Source of the DNA: Aphidius gifuensis
Lineage: Eukaryota; Arthropoda; Insecta; Hymenoptera; Braconidae
Direction of reading: 5' to 3'
Assembly: GCF_014905175.1 (NCBI RefSeq)
Contig: NC_057791.1
Coordinates: 7,822,492-7,886,491 of the forward strand
DNA length: 64,000 nt
Under the pieces are notes generated by a model that searched no databases, had not been told where the DNA came from, and saw only the letters and a list, made by a program, of their open reading frames with translations. Numbering within the stretch: the stretch's first letter is position 1; each line of letters begins with the position of its first letter. Made by a program: the position numbers and the translations under genes. Positions 54,847 to 64,000 of this stretch are shown here, in pieces.

Positions 54847-57571
54847 TCATTCATATTTTCTTTTATATATACTTTTACTCAAACACATTCGTTCAACAGG
54901 TATGTAACCCCAAGGCAGAGTGTCAGTCTCACCATCAATTAGCTGTCGTTTATCATCTTGCCAACTGAGAGCAATTTTTTCAGTTGTTCTTGTCGTTACT
55001 TCATGTTTATGAGATCTTATAATATTTTGTGACTTTTTTAAAATAACATGATTAATTAAACAATTTTTATAATCATCAAAAGTTATTTGCCTTACAGTTG
55101 ATCTTTTTACACCCTTTGCTCTCATATGAACACGTTTTTTTAATGAATTATTTTCATCCGCTATAACATAAGAGTATAATTTACTTCGTAAACCAATGAA
55201 TTCTTTCATTATTTTTCCGTTATTCTCATCTTTCATAATACCAATAACTTTTTTATTTTTTAATTGAATTCCATATTGATTATTTTCAGGATAATCAGAT
55301 GTATCAAATTTATCAGGATTATTACGTATCAAATCATATGGATTATGCCTAAATATGTGGTAAACAGCAGAATCAGTATCACCATATAAATATTTGACTT
55401 TATCTCCATATTCTGGTTTTATAAAATTATAATGAAAATCATACATATATGTTTTTGACATTTCCAAAATAGAAAATCCAAGATAAATTGGTTTATCAAA
55501 AAGTATACTTGTTGGTTTCATCTCAATTATAACAAGATCATCAATAATTACATGACTATGGAAGTTTGGCTTTGAGATATAAAATCTTGCTCCACCTTTA
55601 CCACCATATTTTTGCACAAGTTTTATTGATTTACGAGTTCTTACAGACTCTAGAGTTTTACCATAAATTGCATTGATGAATAATTTTCTAAGATCTTTTT
55701 CAAATGCACTACGGGCTTGTTTCCGTAGCTCAGTATTAAGATCAATATACGGTTTAAGCCATGAACTTTGTTCAAATTCTAAAACACGATGAACTTTAGT
55801 AATAATCATCCCCAAAGAACAATATTGTTTCAAGTTCCTATAATGAATAACATAATTTTTTTTATTGTCTAGAGTTGCCAGTAGTTTTGGAGTTTTACTG
55901 GTTTCTAGAGGTGGTTTTTCGCGTACTGGTGCTAACGGAAAATCTTTATGATGATGATGCAAACTTGCAGGATAATCTAAATCAACTTCAAGAATGTATC
56001 CACATTTCGAATTATCAGCAATTGAATTCAATGTTGATATATCAAAGTTATCAATCCATTGAAATTTACATGTTGGAAGATATTCCCTCATTGCAGCTCC
56101 ATACATATTGTTCAAATCAAAATACATTAAAAATGACTCTTCTTCTTCAATATTATATTCACTGCCCATATATCGATTATTAGCTCTTCCATATCGATTT
56201 GAGACTTGTGATAAACCACCTCTTATGCCTTGCTCAACAAACAACATCATTTCAGGATCTGTTAACAATTCCAATTCAATCTGAGTATATCTCAACATTG
56301 CACTAAAACTAAGTCCAGGTAGTGTATAATAATGTGCTGGATCTAACTTATATGTATTTAAACAATCAGCTCTGAAGCTTTCAAAAACATCAGCTAAAAG
56401 AGCAACATCAGTCTGTAAATATAAATCAGAATATTCTCCCAAGGTTTTTATATTAAACTTTTGCCAAACATTTAGAGCATGTGCATATGCCTCATCTGCT
56501 TTTCATTCAATTTTGAATAAAATTGATCTTTCGATGGAAGTGTTGTATCATCAAATTTTTCCCATTTATCAAGATAATCATATGGAAATACTCCCTTCTT
56601 TGTAATTAATTTGAATTCATCATCATTTTTACAGAGACTTTTTGTTATTGATTTTTTATTATCATCTAAATTATTTGATAATGAATCTATGGAACTAGCC
56701 ATGAATCTATATGAGTCGATGAATCTGAATTTTATTCGGGTACCTTTGACAGATTTTGTGAATGAAATATACCTTTCTTTGTTGATTCCAAGTATATCGA
56801 TTTTACCTCGGAACTGGTTTTTCAGTTTTTTGATGATGAAATGTGCATCATAGCCTGTGAGATTGTGAAATACTACAGGAATGATACATGAATCTTGATA
56901 ATTTATATTGCATATTTGATGGGCGGCACCTCGGTATTCTGAGGTCCAATGAGAATGATCTCTTACTCTTACGTCATTTTTCGTAAAATTTTTATCACAA
57001 ATATGACATTTTTTAGCATTCAAAAATTGTAATTCTTCATCTCGGGTAAGAGACATTGGTTTAATATCATCTATTATTTTATTGACTTGATGAGCTATTT
57101 GTTCAAGCTCTGTAATAAACCATTCAATTGAATTTTTACCTCTTTGAAGATTGAACTTGGAAAGTGAGTCATCATAACTACACTTTAAATAATATGCTGC
57201 ACTACTTGGAACATGTTTTTGATAAATTTGATTTTTTTCATGTTCTTCACTCTGCACTTTTTCTAATAAACACTCTAAATCACCATAAATTATAAACGGT
57301 ACGGTTAATTGATGTTTATAGTTTATAAATTTCAGAATATTATTTTTTGCAGTTGGTAATAACATTGCACTTTTACATTTTTCAATACATTGTTTTTCAT
57401 GATTATCGCGTGATTGTTGACAATGAAAATAACATAAGCAACGATCACAAATTATTTTTCTCCCATCGTGTTTAGAAATCTGTGCACTCACTAATCTTGA
57501 TAAGTTTTTAATCCAAGCGAAATGATATTGTGATAAATTTTTTTGTGAATTGAAGTCATCAACAACGACAA

Positions 57572-57614
<43 letters not shown>

Positions 57615-58733
57615 TTCTATTTCTCTTTTGACCATTAAAAGATGAATCGTTTCATGATTTGATTCATTTTTGCTAATATAATATGGCACAACCCTTTCTT
57701 TTCTACGTTTTTTATTTTTTTTCTTATCATCATCATCATCACTATCATCGTCATCATCATCATCATTCTCTATCCCATAAATATTAATTTTCAACTTGTT
57801 TTGTTTTTCAAAAATTTTGATTTTTTCCCATGTTATTGGAAAAGTTATTCCACTGCAATTTAATTTATCAAAATGCTTTTTGTATTGACTCGCACGCTCA
57901 CCATTATTTGGCACTTTGTATAAACATGCCAAAACTGACCAAATAAAACAAAAATTATCAGAATTTTTAACGTTCACAACTGAATGAGTTTTAATTATCC
58001 ACGATGGCATTTCAACGAAAGATGAATTACCACCTTGCAGTGGTATGTAATCATTTATTTGGATTTCAAGATGAAGAATTTCCAGCAGTTTCCAACCGGA
58101 TCCTTTTAATTCAGCTTCCTCAACATCTTCTATAAAATGTTCAAAATTATTTTTAAATAATTGGTTTAGATCTGATGATTGTAAAACCTCAAAACTACCT
58201 TCACTGAAATATTTTGTTTCAACTTCCACGCTATTATCAGATGGTTTTTCAATCTCATAGTTCAATGCTAATACAGTATTGACTTTGAGTGCATTTTTAT
58301 CTTGTAAAATAAGAGCTATTTGACTAATTAACATTTTTTTAGCATCCGAAAGGAAGTTTTTTACATCTTTATGTTTTAAATTAATTATAACGCTGGTCTT
58401 CATCCTGTTTCTAAATACATTTTCTAAGTCTTGCCATTCGATGTAATTTTCAGCAGTATCATTAGATACATTAACTTGTGCAGATGCACCTGCACCTCGT
58501 ACTTGCAAACTTTCCAATTGCGATAAAAAACGTGTCAGCATTATGACTGTCGTCTGAGTCATTTTTCTATAAGCAGTTGGCAAACTTCGAAGTGATTGAT
58601 TGAAATTTGTAATGTGTCTACGTAATGAAACAATTGTAGAACGGACTCGATCAGGATTTGGGTCCTGTTGTAAAAGTTCAACTGTTTTTCGATATTCCTC
58701 TCGGAGCATTCTCTGTGGTTTGGTTGGATCCAT
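54847..58733 (-). pseudogene. Protein-primed DNA polymerase B (PolB), one frameshift
   Basis: From ATG 58,733, about 1,290 codons in two frames. In the first part are an N-terminal domain, two Asp tracts (about residues 324-336 and 373-387, written by CAT repeats at 57,577-57,612 and 57,730-57,765), a C2H2-like finger (CDRCLCYFH...H..QC), the Exo I box YGDLE (483-487), an HNH-like CHICDKN...RDHSH cluster and the Exo II box HNLTGYD. The frame shifts near 56,490-56,505, after which come Exo III (YSDLYLQTD), motif A DLNNMYG, motif B KLFINAIYG and motif C YGDTDS. All catalytic residues are present. This is the replicative polymerase of the element. The shift would cut it before the polymerase domain. 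It is preceded by the 150-bp tandem repeats. Confidence 0.92.
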
Positions 58734-58769
58734 TTTATTAATTGTTTGGTTTAGGTTGACCTAAAAAAT

Positions 58770-59970
58770 TAAAAATAATTACTTTTTTATAGAAATATTG
58801 ACCTAGTGCAAAAAATATTAATGTTAAACGATAGCTGGTAAAAATCTAAGGATAATTGAGTCAAAAAAATCAAAAAATATTCAAGGATTGCAAAGATATT
58901 GATGGATTACTAAAATTTTGGAGGTTATGTTACTTTTTTAGAAAAATAATGACCTGGTGCAAAAAATATTGATGTTAAACGATAGCTGGTGAAAATCTTT
59001 GGATAATTAATTAAAAACATGTCAAAAATATTCAAGGATGGCGAAGATATTAATGGATTACTAAAATTTTGGAGGTTATGTCACTTTTTTAGAGAAATAA
59101 TGACCTGGTGCTGAAAATATTAATGTCAACCGATAGCTGGTGAAAATCTAAGGATAATTGATTAAAAACATTTCAAAAATATTCAAGGATGGCTGAGATA
59201 TTGATGGATTACTAAAATTTTGGAGGTTATGTTACTTTTTTAGAAAAATAATGACCTGGTGCAAAAAATATTGATGTTAAACGATAGCTGGTGAAAATCT
59301 TTGGATAATTAATTAAAAACATATCAAAAATATTCAAGGATGGCGAAGATATTAATGGATTACTAAAATTTTGGAGGTTATGTTACTTTTTTGGAAAAAT
59401 AATGACCTGGTGCAAAAAATATTGATGTCAAACGATAGCTGGTGAAAATCTAAGGATAATTGCTTAAAAACATTTCAAAAATATTCAAGGATGGCGAAGA
59501 TATTAATGGATTACTAAAATTTTGGAGGTTATGTTACTTTTTTGGAAAAAAAATGACCTGGTGCAAAAAATATTGATGTCAAACGATAGCTGGTGAAAAT
59601 CTAAGGATAATTGACTTAAAACATTTTAAAAATATTCAAGAATGGTAAAGATATTTATGGATTACTAAAATTTTGAAGGTTATGTTATTTTTTAGAGAAA
59701 TAATGACCTGGTGCAAAAAATATTGATGTCAAATGATAGCTGGTGAAAATCTAATGATGAAAGACTTAAAACATTTGTAAAATATTCAAGAATGGCAAAG
59801 ATATTAATGGATTACTAAAATTTTGAAGGTTATGTTATTTAAGAAATAATGCTACCTGTGCAAAAATATGATGTCAAATGATGGCTGGTGAAAATCTAAG
59901 GATGATGAGACTTAAAACATTTATAAAATATCCAAAAGGTTACAATAGAGATTGATGGAATAAGGATGAT
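58770..59970. repeat. ~150-bp tandem repeat, eight copies, upstream of polB
   Basis: The word GATAGCTGGT.AAAATCTAAGG begins at 58,831, 58,981, 59,132, 59,283, 59,433, 59,584, 59,734 and 59,879. Each unit carries ATTACTAAAATTTTGGAGG, TGACCTGGTGCAAAAAATATTGATG and TATTCAAGGATGG. Copies decay toward the right. Non-coding; between the polymerase 5' end and the right inverted repeat. Confidence 0.93.
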
Positions 59971-60185
59971 CGATGTTATTTTTTTTATATATAAAGAAAA
60001 ATACATTATATAAAAGAATAATAAAATATTAATCAATATCAATATGTCATTAATGCTTTAATCAATTATATACTTTGAATATAAATAATTTTTATAAAAT
60101 TCAAATATTTCATTTTTCAGTAGTTTATGAACAATTTATAAATATTAATAATATATGAACAAGTTGAAATTCCATAATATATACG

Positions 60186-60911
60186 AAGGAATATTCTGTC
60201 ACCGACAGGGAATAGCATAATCTCTTGTTTGTTTCAGGGGATAGCGTGCCAAACTCTCATGCCAAAGGTCTGAGTTCAAATCCCGGTTAGGGAAAATATT
60301 TTTTTTTCCATTAATAATAATAATAATAACACAAGATGACGTCTTTCAAAAACCAAAGATGACATTTAAAAAAATTCAATATGGCGTCTTGCGAAAAAAC
60401 CAATATGGCGTTGAAAATAAAAATCCAATATGGCGACAGACGGAAAAAAACAATATGGCATCGTATGAAAAATGGGACCCGGGAATTTCAAAATTTCAAA
60501 ATTTAAAATGGCGTCTTTTAGAAAAATCCAATATGGCGTCTTATAGAACAACCAATATGGCGTCTTACAAAAAATCGAACCCCCCATGGCGATTTGACCT
60601 AATTAATCAATTAGAGGAGCCCCTGTGGCGATCTGACCTAATTAATTAATTAATTAACCTAGTTAATTAATTCAAGGACCCCCTGCGGTGATTTGACCTA
60701 ATTAATTAATTAATTGACCTAATTAATTAATTCGAGGACCCCCCGGGGAGATTTGACCCAATTAAATTAATTCGCGGACCCCCTGGGGCGATATCCGCGG
60801 ATTCCGCGAAATCAACCGCGGATCACAGCAGGGGGTCGCGGGTGGGAGGGGGTGGCACAGCGGGGGGTGGCACAGCGGGGGGTGACCCAGAACTGTCACA
60901 TGTACACTACT
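60186..60911. repeat. Right terminal inverted repeat
   Basis: Reverse complement of 45,490-46,172; contains the tRNA-like relic, the periodic AATATGGC words and one CAGGGGGTCC unit more than the left side. CACGAT follows at 60,912-60,917. Confidence 0.93.
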
Positions 60912-61100
60912 CACGATGCTTGCACAGTGTCCGTACACCGTGCTGTCAATTTAACACCGCGTACTAGCACAGTAAGGGTACAGCGTGCTGTTACTGTGCA
61001 GGTTTCTTGTACAAATAAGAAAGAATGCCTGTACGAAGTTAGTACGATGCTAGTACGCGATACGAATAAATATAGAGTGAATTTATTTAAAATTAAATAA
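60912..61100. other. GC-richer flank next to the Polinton
   Basis: After the target duplication comes a stretch rich in GTAC, TAGTACG and CTGTTACTGTGC words; related words (GTACTGTTACTGTGC) are just left of the Polinton at 45,440-45,465. The Polinton therefore split a pre-existing short repeat region. Confidence 0.6.
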
Positions 61101-61317
61101 ATAATATTCAATGACTTTTAATTGATATTTCCTGATAATTAATGCAACAAAATAAAGGGGTACCTGCAATTAATTTGCTGAATAAATTAATATACCAGAG
61201 AAAAACAGCTGCTTAGGTAAGAATGGAGCTAAAGAATTTTCTGTTGCTTACCATTGATTTTTTTATAGCTGCTTGGTATTTTAATTTATTTAAAGAAACA
61301 GCATTGATTTTATTTAT

Positions 61318-61490
61318 TAAATAAATAAAAATCCAAGGAAAAGCAGTAGCTAAGGAAAAGATGTAGCTAAGGAATTGAGGTTGCCAAAAAATTATGTCTC
61401 AAGGAAATAATTCCTAAGTCACATTAATTCCTTAGCTACATCTTTTCCTTAGCTACTGCTTTTCCTTGGACATTTGTATTTATTTAATAA
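61318..61490. repeat. Fold-back copy of the TAGCTAAGGAAAAG family
   Basis: AAGCAGTAGCTAAGGAAAAG and ATGTAGCTAAGGAATT at 61,338-61,380 are inverted at 61,420-61,472 (CTTAGCTACATCTTTTCC ... CTTTTCCTTGGACATT). A close relative of the centre of the 4742-6514 palindrome. Confidence 0.82.
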
Positions 61491-61859
61491 ATAAAATACA
61501 TGTTATATTATCTTTAAAAAGCTTTAAAGTTATTGGGAAATAATTTAATCTTATTTTTTATAAAAAAATGTGCACAGTCGTTACGTATAATACGTATAAT
61601 ACGCATTAGTGTATGATACTCTGAAAACCGGCGAATTATCTACCCATTGCTGTCATCAATCCTGCACAGACATGTACAGACGCTGACAGACGCCGTGCTT
61701 AACATAGTTTATACGCTATCTAAATCTCGACTTTTCGTTACCTGGCTCGTCAACAATTGAAACATATTTAATTATTGTACAATAATTATTTACTATTATT
61801 AATTATAATAATACATTTTAATAATAGGTAGGTATATTATTTTCTTTACTATTCGTTAA

Positions 61860-63221
61860 TAATAGTTGGACGGTGTATATTGATAGAGGTAAGTTTTTTG
61901 TTCTAAATTTTTCTCATTATCAAATGTTATTTTCCTGTTTTTTTTTTTTTATCATTTAACTGAAGACATGTTTCTCGATAATTATTATTTGTTTGATTCA
62001 TATTTATTATTATTTGAGAATTTTTATAACTTTTGTGTGTATATAATAACCATGCATACTCAAATTATAACCTAGTTTAAATTAAATGTCATTAATAAAA
62101 TATGATCCAAAGCAATATGTTTTAATATGATTTTATTAATCTATCTAGGGGCATTTGTGGATGCATTATCTGGAGGCATACTTCACCATCTGTCAGACAA
62201 TAAGACAAAGTGGCTTGTCACTCTCATCTATTATTTCATCAGCTGAAATAGTCTTCATTTAATCAGCAGGTATTTAAAATATTCATTATAATATATATAA
62301 TAACCATGCATACTTGAATTATAACCTAGTTTAAATTAAATGTCATTATATATTGTATACCGCTTCTTGATGTGAACCTTCTTACATCTACTGATATACC
62401 TAAAATAATTCTATTTCAATACGTAGATGACTTATGTGATTTTGAACATTCAACCAATGGTGAAAAACTAGAAATGGTATTTTAAACGTGATAATTTTTA
62501 TGTACAATTATGAATGAGATTTAAATGTGTATTATATAATAACTTTTTTTATTTAGATACATTTTTTGAAAAATTTTTGTATAAAAGATGCTCAATCAAG
62601 TGCAAACGAAATGCTGATAAACTCTTTCGGTCCTGAAGAGTGGATTACACCATTTGTGACAACAGAAGGGAAAGGTTCTATGCACCCACGTAATCTGCCA
62701 GCAATGATAAAAACTAAATTTGCTGATTGTGTATTTGGTGAGTATATAAATTATTATTAATTTTACATCACACTGATGTCCATGTAATATTATTTTAAGT
62801 GGCTAATTATATATAGTAATCTACATTCTTCCCTTAGCCCATTTGCCCTATATATTTTTATTAATCAAATAAATCAATCTTTATGAATCAAAATACTGAA
62901 GGCAATTGAGCTAGGAAAATTATGTAGATTACCATTAATAATTGAGAAAATTATATGGTTTATATTTTTCGCAACAAGAATATAAAAGTTTTACATAAAT
63001 AAGTTAACACTTTATAATTTCAATTTACAGCTGCATTATCATTGAAAACTAATCGATTTAAAAAACCTTTAACTAAAGACTTCAAACATATTTTTGAAGC
63101 ATCGTTAAAAGTAATGAAAAATCGTCGTAAAAGATTAGAAAGTTCAGGTAAAATTCAAATCATTGATAAAGACCAAGAAGTAATTCCAAGACCATGTTTT
63201 AATCTTGAAAACCAACAATAA
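61860..63221 (+). CDS. 3' exons of an unrecognised spliced gene
   Basis: GATAGAG|GTAAGT at 61,889 looks like the donor of a 5' exon. Coding exons are convincing further on: one open stretch ends at ATG|GTATTT (62,476) after DIPKIILFQYVDDLCDFE; the next, 62,557-62,737, bounded by TTTAG and GTGAGT, has KDAQSSANEMLINSFG and TEGKGSMHPRNLPAMIKT; the last, 63,031-63,221 after TTACAG, has SLKTNRFKKPLTKDFKH and ends in two TAA codons. Phases agree across both junctions. I do not know the family; the basic C-terminus suggests a DNA- or RNA-associated protein. Exons upstream of 62,330 are unclear; a possible one follows CTAG near 62,149. A 60-bp duplication (62,037-62,095 and 62,291-62,350) sits in the introns. 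Confidence 0.55.
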
Positions 63222-63289
63222 TAATATGAAATTTCATAATCAATGGTATTTTTTTTTTTTTTTTTTTTCAATGAATAATGTGAGACAAA

Positions 63290-63960
63290 AAAAATCAAAA
63301 CTGTACCAATATAATAATTAGTATTTAATATTGTTGATTAGATTATTAATTTTGTAAGGTCATAAAATAATTAATACAGTTATTTGATAATTGTTATGCT
63401 ATTCAAATAACTATATTATTACAATATTTTCAAGTATAAACATGGTAATTTATATTATTGTGATATGTAAAAAAAGAAAGAAATCCTTATATTGTATCAT
63501 AAAAAAAAAAAAAGTATTCAATAAGGATCTACAATAATAATGTTAAATATACATTAGACCAAAAAAAAAAAAAAAAAAAACAAAGAACTGTACCAATATA
63601 ATAATTAATATTGTATTGTCATATGAAAAAAAATTATTAATATTAGATATTTCGTATAGTTGTTTGATGATTGTTGGTGCAACTATTATTATTTATATAT
63701 TGTTTATTATTTTATTACGAGAAAAAAACATGCCATAAAATGCTCGAGCTACAATAAATAAATAGATAATAGATCTATATTATTGTGATATGTAAAAAAA
63801 AAAAAGAAAAAAAGAAATCCTTATATTTAATCATTAAAAAAAAAAAGTATTCAATAAGGATCTACAATAATAATGTTAAATATATATTAGACCAAAAAAA
63901 AAAAAAACAAAGAACTGTACCAATATAATAATTAACATTTTATATTGTTTATATTATATT
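63290..63960. repeat. ~330-bp tandem duplication with A-runs
   Basis: AACTGTACCAATATAATAATTA occurs near 63,299, 63,587 and 63,915; AGTATTCAATAAGGATCTAC near 63,513 and 63,846; GAAATCCTTATATT near 63,478 and 63,815. Two units of about 330 bp and a partial third. No gene. Confidence 0.75.
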
Positions 63961-64000
63961 ATCAATATTCTTTATTGCGTATGTTAAAAAACATTGTTCA

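Larger units (their letters stand above)
45490..60911. mobile_element. Complete-architecture Polinton/Maverick (15.4 kb)
   Basis: Starts AGTAGTGTACATGTG and ends with the reverse complement; inverted repeats span about 45,490-46,172 and 60,186-60,911, and an exact CACGAT duplication flanks both. The inside holds all core Polinton genes in one unit: two conserved orphans, capsid protein, penton, protease, PLA2-like protein (a minor-capsid-like role), ATPase, DUF8207 protein, integrase and polymerase B, convergent or divergent in blocks. Such elements are regarded as endogenous virus-like transposons related to adintoviruses. Breaks in capsid, DUF8207, integrase and polymerase genes argue against autonomous activity of this copy, but conserved ends mean it could still be mobilised in trans. 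Confidence 0.95.

Overview
This is a eukaryotic, very AT-rich window from an animal genome. I read it as an insect, possibly a parasitoid wasp or relative, because intron-bearing genes, a split tRNA-Tyr, TATA/TCAGT promoters and typical arthropod transposon families occur together; the exact taxon is inference. There is little ordinary host coding DNA. Almost everything recognisable is mobile or virus-like, and most coding regions carry frameshifts or in-frame stops, so the region looks like a slowly decaying transposon landscape.

Layout. 0-0.2 kb: tail of a PIF1/Helitron helicase. 0.25-6.5 kb: fold-back repeats, including a 1.8 kb nested palindrome. 7.3-7.7 kb: a run of perfect hairpins with no obvious ORF. 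8-28 kb: degenerate repeats, a Helitron Rep relic (16.9-18.4 kb), a DDE-like transposase relic (18.9-20.2 kb), a short terminal-inverted-repeat element (20.4-20.9 kb), a 152-bp satellite and a Mutator-like relic (23.9-25.5 kb).

28.5-34.4 kb: a 5.9 kb Polinton/Maverick-like element with about 0.9-1.06 kb terminal inverted repeats, AG...CT ends and a near-perfect 6-bp target duplication. It lacks polymerase and integrase but carries an adenain-like protease, a BIR-BIR-RING (IAP-like) gene with two stops, a baculovirus-F/errantivirus-Env-like glycoprotein fragment and a gene related to one in the second Polinton.

34.4-42 kb: minisatellites, a 65-bp palindromic satellite, a five-exon host-like gene (38.7-41.0 kb, damaged) and a terminal-inverted-repeat element. 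42.1-45.4 kb: a CACTA (EnSpm) element with its transposase broken by two stops.

45,490-60,911: a structurally complete 15.4 kb Polinton with perfect CACGAT target duplications, about 0.7 kb inverted repeats, an intron-bearing tRNA-Tyr plus two tRNA-like relics, and the full virus-like gene set: conserved orphan, small OB-like protein, major capsid protein, penton, protease, PLA2-like protein, packaging ATPase, DUF8207 protein, integrase and protein-primed DNA polymerase B. Capsid, integrase, DUF8207 and polymerase genes carry breaks, so this copy is probably inactive although its architecture is complete. 61-64 kb: another fold-back repeat, the 3' exons of an unrecognised spliced gene and tandem repeats.
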